Below, in pieces: positions 1-6,300 of a stretch of 6,828 bases of DNA (its first letter is position 1; the number at the start of each line of letters is the position of its first letter). The stretch is from Gammaproteobacteria bacterium (GTDB lineage: Bacteria; Pseudomonadota; Gammaproteobacteria; Pseudomonadales; Pseudohongiellaceae). The position numbers and the translations under genes are program-made. Below the pieces are notes generated by a model, which saw only the letters and a program-made list of their open reading frames with translations, ran no database searches and was not told where the DNA came from. The stretch lies in contig PWQG01000478.1 in NCBI GenBank assembly GCA_003556835.1, positions 1 to 6,828 on the forward strand. Reading direction: 5' to 3'.

Positions 1-1
1 A

Positions 2-811
2 CCGGACACGGCCGAGTCGCAGCTGCAGACGCTGCTGGGGCAGAGCAATCGGGTCAACGAAGCCCGCTTCTACATGGGTTATCTGGAAAACATGCGGGGC
101 AACACCGATCCCGCCCTGCAATGGTACCAACAGGTGAACCGGCACTCTCCCGCCCACACCACGGCCCAGCGCCAGATCATGCAATTGCTGTTGCGCGAAC
201 AGCGCTTCGAGGATGCCCGGCAGCATACCCGCGATGTGGCCGTGGACACACCGGAACTTGAACCCATGCTGGGCGCACTGGAAGCCGAAGCACTGGCCAA
301 CTCCGGCGACAGGGACGGGGCCGTTGCGGTGCTGGATGATATCCTGGATCGTCAGCCGGACAATATCGACCTGCTTTTTGCCCGCAGCCTGCTCAATGAC
401 CGGCGCGAAGACATCCCGGCGGTGGAAAGGGATCTGCGCCACATCCTCGAGTTGCGACCGGACAGCGCCCGCGCACTGAACCACCTGGGCTACACACTCA
501 CCCTCCATACCGAACGTTATGATGAAGCGCTGGACCTGATCGAGCGGGCCATTGCGATCGAACCCGACGACCCGGCCATCATCGACAGCCTGGGCTGGGT
601 GCAATACAAGCTGGGCATGCTGGAGGAGGCGCTGGACAACCTGCGCCGTGCCTACGCCGAATTCCCCAACCACGAGGTGGCGGCGCATCTGGGTGAAGTC
701 CTCTGGATCAGTGGTGAAGAGGAGCAAGCCATGGATGTGTGGCTCGAAGCGCTGAAACAGACTCCGGACAGTGAACACCTGCAGGAGGTACTCGACCGTT
801 TTGCGCCCTGA
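2..811 (+). CDS. TPR-repeat protein, C-terminal part (LbcA-like, 5' end outside window)
   Basis: The reading frame is open from the first bases, so this is the last 269 residues of a longer protein; the first internal ATG (74) lies within an already TPR-like helix and is not the real start. Helical repeats run through the whole visible part. The clearest are three tandem TPR units at about visible residues 156-257, with typical signatures such as ALNHLGY...YDEALDLIERAIAIEPDD and IIDSLGWVQYKLGMLEEAL. No catalytic motif is seen, so it should be a protein-protein interaction scaffold. Known context: in Pseudomonas aeruginosa the TPR gene just upstream of lolB encodes LbcA, an outer-membrane lipoprotein that binds the periplasmic protease CtpA and helps degrade cell-wall hydrolases. 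Orthology here is inferred from synteny and repeat type; the signal peptide and lipobox would be outside the window. Its stop overlaps lolB by 11 nt, implying co-translation. Confidence 0.88.
   Translation, partial: PDTAESQLQTLLGQSNRVNEARFYMGYLENMRGNTDPALQWYQQVNRHSPAHTTAQRQIMQLLLREQRFEDARQHTRDVAVDTPELEPMLGALEAEALANSGDRDGAVAVLDDILDRQPDNIDLLFARSLLNDRREDIPAVERDLRHILELRPDSARALNHLGYTLTLHTERYDEALDLIERAIAIEPDDPAIIDSLGWVQYKLGMLEEALDNLRRAYAEFPNHEVAAHLGEVLWISGEEEQAMDVWLEALKQTPDSEHLQEVLDRFAP
783..788 (+). promoter_or_regulatory. Shine-Dalgarno AGGAGG of lolB, deciding a TTG start
   Basis: A perfect AGGAGG lies inside the end of the TPR gene, 12 nt before TTG 801. No ATG or GTG in the lolB frame follows it before the signal peptide. 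The only upstream ATG (771) precedes the site and has no ribosome-binding site of its own. The spacer is longer than usual, so initiation may be modest or helped by ribosomes terminating at 811. Confidence 0.55.
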
Positions 812-1424
812 ACCCCACTACCGCTGTCGCTTCGGCGCAGCGCTGCTCTGGTTGATTCTTTTCTCCGCCTGCACCCCACTGCAGATGGCTCCCCCCGTGA
901 ATCCCGAGTGGGAGCAACGGCAATCCGTGCTGGCCGACATCCGGCACTGGGAATTCACCGGCAGCATCAGTGTCCGTGATGACCAGGAATCACACTCCTC
1001 CCGCATCCGCTGGCGACAGATGGAGGAGCACTACCAGGTCAACCTCTGGGGCACCTTCAATGTCGGCGCCACGGAGATCCGCGGGGAACCGGGACTGGTG
1101 AGTATCGTGCAGCAGGGGGAAGAGCCGCTGATCACGGAAACCCCGGAGCAACTGATTCGCGAGGAGCTCGGCTACGAATTACCGGTTTCACAACTCGAAT
1201 ACTGGCTGCGCGGCATTCCGGTGCCCGGGCGACCACATGACCCCGTCTTCGGAGAGAACAATCAGCTCACGGAGCTGCACCAGGACGGCTGGCGCATCCA
1301 TTATCTCGGCTACAGCAATTATGGCGTGGAAACCCTGCCCGTACGCATCCGCATGGAAAAAGCACCCCTGCGACTGGATCTGCTCCGGCTGAGCTGGAGC
1401 CTCGATGGGCTGAAGGACCCATGA
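801..1424 (+). CDS. lolB: Outer-membrane lipoprotein receptor LolB
   Basis: LolB accepts lipoproteins from periplasmic LolA and inserts them in the inner leaflet of the outer membrane. From TTG 801 the protein is 207 residues, the same length as E. coli LolB. It begins with a lipoprotein signal: Arg-containing n-region, hydrophobic GAALLWLILF, and lipobox FSAC with Cys24. Thr follows the Cys, with no Asp to retain it in the inner membrane, consistent with outer-membrane sorting. The mature part aligns with E. coli LolB: WEFTGSISVRD, then LWGTFNVGATEI against LLLTNPLGSTEL without gaps, and QLEYWLRGIPVPG against SLRQWILGLPG. The exposed E. coli Leu68 that drives membrane insertion is Val here (residue 88), still hydrophobic. 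An alternative ATG at 771 would add ten residues before the signal. It overlaps the TPR gene upstream and ispE downstream (ATGA), so the three probably form one operon. Confidence 0.93.
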   Translation: MRPEPHYRCRFGAALLWLILFSACTPLQMAPPVNPEWEQRQSVLADIRHWEFTGSISVRDDQESHSSRIRWRQMEEHYQVNLWGTFNVGATEIRGEPGLVSIVQQGEEPLITETPEQLIREELGYELPVSQLEYWLRGIPVPGRPHDPVFGENNQLTELHQDGWRIHYLGYSNYGVETLPVRIRMEKAPLRLDLLRLSWSLDGLKDP

Positions 1425-2299
1425 GCGCTGCCCCTGCGATGACCCTGGCGGCACCCGCCAAGCTCAACCTGTTCCTGCATATACTGGACCGGCGGGCGGA
1501 TGGATACCATGAGCTGCAGACCCTGTTCCAACTCATTGATCTGAGTGACACGCTGCATTTCACACTGCTTGAGATCCCGGACCTGGAACTGCAGTGCAAC
1601 AATACAAGCCTGCCGGACAACGATAACCTGGTGCTGCGGGCGGCGCAGGCCTTGCGCGAGCACAGCGGAACACGTCTGGGAGCACGCATCACGCTGGAAA
1701 AACAGATCCCCACCGGCGCCGGGCTTGGCGGTGGCAGCTCTGATGCCGCCACAACATTGCTCGCCCTCAATCGCCTCTGGCAGCTGGACCTCGATCTCGA
1801 CACACTGGCCGGCATCGGCCAGACGCTGGGCGCTGATATACCTCTTTTTGTTCGGGGCCGCAGCGCCTGGGCCGAAGGCATCGGAGAGTGCCTGACCGCT
1901 GTCGACCTTCCCCCGGCCTGGTACCTGATCATCACTCCGCCCTGCCATATCTCAACCGCCGGGATTTTTTCACATCGGGAATTGACAAGAAACGGCTCTG
2001 CCATCAGAATGGCCGACTTTCTGGCAGGGCGGTCCCGCAACGATTGTGAGGATCTGGTCCGCAGACTGTATCCGCCGGTGGATGAAGCCCTGGTATGCCT
2101 GGGTCGTTACGGCCCGGCTCGTATGACCGGCACCGGAGCCAGCGTGTTTGCCCGCTTTGACAGCGAGGCGGAAGCGCGCCGGGTCGAGCAACGGATATTC
2201 ACTGCGGAACACCCGACCCTGGCAAAGGCTGAACACTTTGTCACCCGGGGCATGAACAGCTCACCTGCCGGAAATGACCATCACATCAGCCAGATGTGA
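1421..2299 (+). CDS. ispE: 4-diphosphocytidyl-2-C-methyl-D-erythritol kinase IspE
   Basis: IspE is the cytosolic GHMP-family kinase that phosphorylates CDP-methylerythritol with ATP, the fourth step of the MEP (non-mevalonate) isoprenoid pathway. The 292-residue product is close to E. coli IspE (283). The N-terminal PAKLNLFLHI carries the catalytic Lys14. The GHMP ATP loop PTGAGLGGGSSDAA is at 97-110. The catalytic Asp139 lies in LGADIPLFVRG, followed by AEGIGE. The C-terminal GHMP domain shows MTGTGASVFARF. All expected active-site residues are present. The start ATG overlaps the lolB stop as ATGA; GAAGGA at 1412-1417 is a close-spaced ribosome-binding site (3 nt), so coupling with lolB likely helps. 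A second ATG at 1439 would also keep the whole domain, but has no better signal. No promoter is visible between lolB and ispE. Confidence 0.97.
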   Translation: MSAAPAMTLAAPAKLNLFLHILDRRADGYHELQTLFQLIDLSDTLHFTLLEIPDLELQCNNTSLPDNDNLVLRAAQALREHSGTRLGARITLEKQIPTGAGLGGGSSDAATTLLALNRLWQLDLDLDTLAGIGQTLGADIPLFVRGRSAWAEGIGECLTAVDLPPAWYLIITPPCHISTAGIFSHRELTRNGSAIRMADFLAGRSRNDCEDLVRRLYPPVDEALVCLGRYGPARMTGTGASVFARFDSEAEARRVEQRIFTAEHPTLAKAEHFVTRGMNSSPAGNDHHISQM

Positions 2300-2345
2300 T
2301 GTCTGAAAGAAGCATCGCCAGAGGGCATGCATTTTTCGGCAAACT

Positions 2346-2362
2346 GGCGTATAATATACGCC
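2346..2362 (+). promoter_or_regulatory. Probable tRNA-Gln/prs promoter: TATAAT in a perfect palindrome
   Basis: A consensus -10 hexamer TATAAT lies at 2350-2355, placing a transcription start near 2361-2363, a few bases before the tRNA 5' end at 2370. The hexamer is embedded in a perfect inverted repeat, GGCGTATA-A-TATACGCC. No hexamer resembling TTGACA stands at 15-19 bp upstream (best matches 2 of 6), so either the promoter depends on other contacts or it needs an activator. The position between ispE and a tRNA gene supports the call; activity is inferred. Confidence 0.6.
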
Positions 2363-2369
2363 GATTCAC

Positions 2370-2444
2370 TGGGGTGTCGCCAAGTGGTAAGGCACAAGGT
2401 TTTGATCCTTGCATGCGTTGGTTCGAATCCAGCCACCCCAGCCA
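2370..2444 (+). tRNA. tRNA-Gln (anticodon TTG), CCA encoded
   Basis: All arms fold. The acceptor TGGGGTG (2370-2376) pairs fully with CACCCCA (2434-2440), followed by discriminator G2441 and encoded CCA 2442-2444. The D arm begins with GCCAAGTGGTAAGGC. The anticodon stem CAAGG/CCTTG (2395-2399/2407-2411) encloses loop TTTTGAT, with anticodon TTG at 2402-2404, which reads CAA and CAG codons. The T arm is GTTGG/CCAGC around TTCGAAT (2422-2428), with one T-G pair. It is very like E. coli tRNA-Gln(UUG), including the U1-A72 pair. A tRNA-Gln between ispE and prs is a known gammaproteobacterial arrangement. Confidence 0.97.
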
Positions 2445-2657
2445 ATTTTGTCGGGAGCCTGCCGCGGCAACGCGTATCAGACAGAAAGTACAGTCGACAG
2501 CACAGGCTCCCGCAACCAGCAGCCCCTCAAGCAGCTCTGCGGAAACCTGCTCTGGCAAACACGTAAGCAGGCGGGCTCCATCATCGCGAACTCACTGAAC
2601 AGACCATTCCGAAAGAAGGCTCCTGCATCAGTCACAAAGCAGCCTGAAGGTACTCAA
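2445..2657 (+). promoter_or_regulatory. Structured prs leader, no gene
   Basis: This 213-nt spacer separates the tRNA 3' end from prs and contains no supported coding sequence. It holds a perfect 10-bp inverted repeat, CGGGAGCCTG (2452-2461) with CAGGCTCCCG (2503-2512), around a 41-nt loop. It also has a 6-bp stem CCTGCT/AGCAGG (2546-2551/2566-2571). The ribosome-binding site GAAGG is at 2646-2650, 7 nt before the prs ATG. No run of T follows either stem, so neither is an intrinsic terminator; prs may be read from the tRNA promoter, with RNA processing releasing the tRNA. I could not find a convincing separate promoter or a PurR-type operator, although E. coli prs is known to be purine-regulated and to have a long leader. 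Confidence 0.5.
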
Positions 2658-3608
<951 letters not shown>

Positions 3609-3620
3609 GCGCTGGGAAAC

Positions 3621-3654
3621 GGTGTTGATCGGGCCAACTGCTCTTAACAACACC
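3621..3654 (+). repeat. Inverted repeat just after prs
   Basis: GGTGTTG (3621-3627) and CAACACC (3648-3654) form a perfect 7-bp stem with a 20-nt loop, 12 nt after the prs stop. The bases after it (TTGCAAG) are not a T-tract, so it is not a canonical intrinsic terminator; it could protect the prs mRNA 3' end or be a processing site. Confidence 0.4.
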
Positions 3655-3682
3655 TTGCAAGCCTTCTGCGGCATCCCGCGGC

Positions 3683-3729
3683 AGGAGGAACCTAACGCTG
3701 CAATCGGTTTGGTCGCGAACCGCTGCAGC
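3683..3729 (+). promoter_or_regulatory. rplY leader: orphan AGGAGG plus hairpin
   Basis: A perfect AGGAGG (3683-3688) stands 61 nt upstream of the rplY ATG, with no ATG, GTG or TTG at usual spacing after it. It is followed by a hairpin: outer stem GCTGCA/TGCAGC (3697-3702/3724-3729) and inner stem CGGTT/AACCG (3705-3709/3718-3722), with an 8-nt loop and a small internal loop. The hairpin ends 9 nt before the rplY ribosome-binding site GGAG (3739-3742). The arrangement could be a ribosome standby site or a target for feedback by bL25, which is known to repress its own synthesis in E. coli. The function here is inference. Confidence 0.45.
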
Positions 3730-3749
3730 CGATTTATCGGAGAACTGAA

Positions 3750-4457
3750 ATGTCCAAAGATTTCGAATTGAATGCAAAGGCCAGGGAAGATCAGGGCAAG
3801 GGTGCGAGCCGCCGCCTGCGTCGCCTGGCCGGTGAGATACCGGCGATCGTCTATGGAGCGGGCAAGAAACCGAAGCCGATCTCCCTGTCTCACAAGGAAC
3901 TGAGCAAGGCCATCGAGAACGAAGCCTTCTTCGCCCACATCATCACCTTGCACATTGACGGCAAGAAAGAACAGGTCGTGATCAAGGATCTGCAACGCCA
4001 CCCGGCAAAGCCTTTCCTGCTGCACGCCGACTTCCTGCGCGTCCGCGCCAAGGAAGCCATCCACGTGAACGTGCCCATCCACTTCCTCAATGAAGACAAC
4101 TGCAAAGGCGTCAAGCAGGGTCACGGCAGCATCATCAAGAACCTGACCGAGCTGGAAGTTTCCTGTCTGCCCAAGGATCTGCCCGAATACGTGGAAGTCG
4201 ATCTGGTCGACCTGGATGTTGGTGAAACACTGCATATCTCCGACATCCCGCTGCCCGAGGGTGTCACCAGTGTTGCCCTGTCGCACGGCGAGGAGTCAGA
4301 CCACTCCCTCGTCACCGTAGTACCGCCACGCGTCGAGACCGAAGACAAGGACGAAGAAGTGGCCGATAGCGCTGCGGAAGAGTCCGAAGAGACGAGCGGC
4401 GATGCTGACAGTGGAGACGAGGGCAAGGAAGACGGCGAGGAAGACAACAAGGACTGA
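3750..4457 (+). CDS. rplY: Ribosomal protein bL25, two-domain CTC type with acidic tail
   Basis: bL25 binds 5S rRNA (loop E region) at the central protuberance of the 50S subunit. The 235-residue product has two domains, unlike the 94-residue E. coli L25. The N-terminal rRNA-binding domain (about 1-95) shows ARE...GKGASRRLRRLAGEIPAIVYG and, later, VVIKDLQRHPAKPFLLHADFLRV. The C-terminal CTC/TL5 beta domain (about 96-190) shows VNVPIHFLNE, GSIIKNLTELEVSCLPKDLPE and VGETLHISDIPLPEGV. From about residue 195 a 41-residue tail is mostly Asp and Glu (21 acidic, 3 Lys) and is likely disordered. GGAG at 3739-3742, 7 nt before ATG 3750, supports the start. It lies between prs and pth as in many gammaproteobacteria; the two-domain form resembles general stress protein CTC of Bacillus. 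Confidence 0.97.
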   Translation: MSKDFELNAKAREDQGKGASRRLRRLAGEIPAIVYGAGKKPKPISLSHKELSKAIENEAFFAHIITLHIDGKKEQVVIKDLQRHPAKPFLLHADFLRVRAKEAIHVNVPIHFLNEDNCKGVKQGHGSIIKNLTELEVSCLPKDLPEYVEVDLVDLDVGETLHISDIPLPEGVTSVALSHGEESDHSLVTVVPPRVETEDKDEEVADSAAEESEETSGDADSGDEGKEDGEEDNKD

Positions 4458-4471
4458 GTCCAGTCGCTCCA

Positions 4472-4489
4472 TCAACCCCTGCGGGTTGA
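4472..4489 (+). repeat. Short hairpin downstream of rplY
   Basis: TCAACCC (4472-4478) pairs perfectly with GGGTTGA (4483-4489) around the tetraloop CTGC, 14 nt after the rplY stop. The following CCAACC is not a T-tract, so this is not a standard intrinsic terminator. GGGTTG can also pair with sequences further downstream. Confidence 0.5.
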
Positions 4490-4507
4490 CCAACCGGACG
4501 ACTTGCC

Positions 4508-4543
4508 ACAACCCGGATCAGCCTCACGGCGGGTCCGGGTTGT
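4508..4543 (+). repeat. Strong hairpin just upstream of pth
   Basis: ACAACCCGGA (4508-4517) and TCCGGGTTGT (4534-4543) form a perfect 10-bp stem, extended by a T-G and a C-G pair and an apical GCC/GGC stem with loop TCAC (4521-4530). It ends 6 nt before the pth ribosome-binding site (AGGGG, 4550-4554). No T-run follows, so an effect on pth translation or mRNA stability is more likely than termination. Confidence 0.55.
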
Positions 4544-4562
4544 ATCGTCAGGGGTATGCGTC

Positions 4563-5153
4563 ATGCAGCAACATCCGTTGAAACTGATTGTCGGCCTGGG
4601 CAACCCGGGACCACAGTACCAGTTGCACCGGCACAATGCCGGGGCCTGGTTCCTGGAAGAACTGTGCCGCCGTCATCAGGGAGAAATGCGGGCCGAAGCG
4701 CGCTTCTTTGGTGCACTCGGGCGGATTCGTATTGCCGAGCAGGATGTCCGGCTGCTCTTTCCCGCGACCTATATGAACCGAAGTGGCCAGTCGGTCAGTG
4801 CGGTCTGCCGCTATTTCGATATCGCCCCCGAAAATATGCTGGTGGCCTACGATGAAATCGACTTTCCACCTGGCACAACACGGCTCAAGTTCAGTGGCGG
4901 CCACGGAGGCCACAACGGCATGCGGGACATCATCAAGGCGCTGGGCGATCAGCGTGACTTCCTGCGCCTGCGTATCGGTGTAGGCCATCCCGGCAACAGC
5001 AAGCAGGTGGCCGATTACGTATTGAAAAATCCGTCGCGCAGCGAAGCCGACGCCATTCTGCGGACCCTGGAAAAGGCCGCCGATGTCATGCCGGACGCCG
5101 TCGCGGGCAACTGGCAACGAGCCATGCTCGAAATGCACAGCGAATCTGACTGA
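4563..5153 (+). CDS. pth: Peptidyl-tRNA hydrolase
   Basis: Pth cleaves the ester bond of peptidyl-tRNAs that drop off ribosomes, recycling tRNA in the cytosol. The product from ATG 4563 is 196 residues, against 194 in E. coli. Family motifs are KLIVGLGNPG (7-16, with Asn14), RHNAGAWF with the catalytic His24, TYMNRSGQSV, AYDEIDFPPG with Asp97, GGHGGHNGMRDI with Asn118, and LRIGVGHPG. These correspond to E. coli Asn10, His20, Asp93 and Asn114, each offset by four. The start is supported by AGGGG at 4550-4554, 8 nt upstream. The frame continues upstream to an ATG at 4503, but that would put coding sequence through the strong hairpin and add 20 residues unlike the family. The gene ends 21 nt before ychF and is likely co-transcribed with it. 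Confidence 0.97.
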   Translation: MQQHPLKLIVGLGNPGPQYQLHRHNAGAWFLEELCRRHQGEMRAEARFFGALGRIRIAEQDVRLLFPATYMNRSGQSVSAVCRYFDIAPENMLVAYDEIDFPPGTTRLKFSGGHGGHNGMRDIIKALGDQRDFLRLRIGVGHPGNSKQVADYVLKNPSRSEADAILRTLEKAADVMPDAVAGNWQRAMLEMHSESD

Positions 5154-5174
5154 ATCATCCAGGAACTGAATATT

Positions 5175-6266
5175 ATGGGTTTCAAATGCGGTATCGTTGG
5201 CCTGCCCAATGTGGGCAAGTCCACTCTGTTCAATGCACTGACCAAGGCGGGAATCGCGGCGGAGAACTTTCCATTCTGCACCATCGAGCCGAATTCCGGC
5301 ATTGTCCCGATGCCAGATCCGCGCCTTGATGCCCTGGCCGAGATCGTCAAACCACAGAAAGTGCTCCCCACCACCATGGAGTTCGTCGATATCGCCGGGC
5401 TGGTAGCCGGCGCCTCCAAGGGCGAAGGCCTGGGCAACCAGTTCCTGGCCAACATCCGGGAGACCGATGCCATTGCCCATGTCGTGCGCTGCTTTGAAGA
5501 CAGCAATGTCGTGCACGTCTCGGACACCATCAGCCCGCGATCGGATATCGAAACCATCAATACAGAACTGGCTCTTGCTGATCTGGAAACGGTCGAGAAA
5601 AGCATCAACCGCGTGGCCCGCGTAGCCAAAAGCGGCGACAAGGATGCAGCGCGCCAGGTGGAACTGTTCAATCGGGTGCGAGATCACCTGGATGCTGGCA
5701 AGCCCGCTCGCAGCATGTCACTGGAGAAAGAAGAAGCAGCCGACCTGTACAACCTGCACCTGCTCACCGCCAAGCCCACCATGTACATCGCCAACGTCGA
5801 CGAAGACGGCTTCACGGATAATCCCATGCTCGACGAAGTACGCGCCATTGCCGAGGATGAAAGCGCCGTGGTGGTGCCGGTCTGCAACAAACTGGAAGCG
5901 GAAATCGCCGAACTGGCCGACGAGGAGAAGCAGGAGTTTCTGGAGGACCTGGGCATGGATGAACCGGGTCTCGATCGTGTGATCCGCGCCGGCTACGAAC
6001 TGCTGGGCCTGCAGACCTATTTCACCGCCGGTCCGAAAGAGGTGCGCGCCTGGACCGTGAAAAAGGGTGCTACCGCCCCCCAGGCTGCCGGCGTCATCCA
6101 CACCGATTTCGAACGTGGATTCATCCGGGCGGAAGTGACCGCCTATGAAGATTATATCGCCGGCAAGGGTGAACAGGGTGCCAAGGAAGCCGGCAAATGG
6201 CGCCTGGAGGGCAAGGAATACATCGTCCAGGACGGCGATGTCATCCACTTCCGCTTCAATGTGTGA
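5175..6266 (+). CDS. ychF: Ribosome-associated ATPase YchF (OLA1/Obg family)
   Basis: YchF is a cytosolic P-loop NTPase of the Obg group that binds ribosomes and prefers ATP over GTP; in E. coli it is linked to translation initiation choice and oxidative-stress response. The 363-residue length equals that of E. coli. The P-loop GLPNVGKST is at 9-17 and the switch II DIAGLV at 72-77. In place of the GTP-specifying NKxD there is NVDE at 207-210, the expected cause of ATP preference. His114, proposed to assist ATP hydrolysis, is conserved (VVHV), as is Cys35 (NFPFCTI). A helical coiled-coil section occupies about 130-190. The C-terminal TGS domain includes LQTYFTAGPKEVRAWT and ends GKWRLEGKEYIVQDGDVIHFRFNV-like, close to E. 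coli. AGGA at 5161-5164 serves ATG 5175 with a 10-nt spacer. No terminator is seen after the stop. Confidence 0.98.
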   Translation: MGFKCGIVGLPNVGKSTLFNALTKAGIAAENFPFCTIEPNSGIVPMPDPRLDALAEIVKPQKVLPTTMEFVDIAGLVAGASKGEGLGNQFLANIRETDAIAHVVRCFEDSNVVHVSDTISPRSDIETINTELALADLETVEKSINRVARVAKSGDKDAARQVELFNRVRDHLDAGKPARSMSLEKEEAADLYNLHLLTAKPTMYIANVDEDGFTDNPMLDEVRAIAEDESAVVVPVCNKLEAEIAELADEEKQEFLEDLGMDEPGLDRVIRAGYELLGLQTYFTAGPKEVRAWTVKKGATAPQAAGVIHTDFERGFIRAEVTAYEDYIAGKGEQGAKEAGKWRLEGKEYIVQDGDVIHFRFNV

Positions 6267-6300
6267 ATGAGTAATATTTTGTCACTGGGCATCCATCATC

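Noticed and set aside
2370..2444. tRNA-Gln as an integration site for a genomic island
   Set aside because: No integrase gene and no direct repeat of the tRNA 3' end is seen in the window; downstream genes are conserved housekeeping genes.
2409..2657. Upstream extension of the prs frame to an ATG inside the tRNA (83 extra residues)
   Set aside because: It would start within the tRNA anticodon stem/variable region and cross the structured leader; prs homology and the ribosome-binding site both place the start at 2658.
4508..4543. Intrinsic terminator after rplY
   Set aside because: The stem is strong, but the bases after it (ATCGTCAGGGG) contain no T-tract.
4503..4562. Upstream ATG start for pth
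   Set aside because: The extra 20 residues are encoded by the strong hairpin, are unlike Pth N-termini, and ATG 4563 has a well-spaced AGGGG.
4548..5687. 379-residue minus-strand frame over pth and ychF
   Set aside because: It lies antisense to two clearly identified genes; long antisense frames are common in GC-rich coding DNA and no domain is recognisable.
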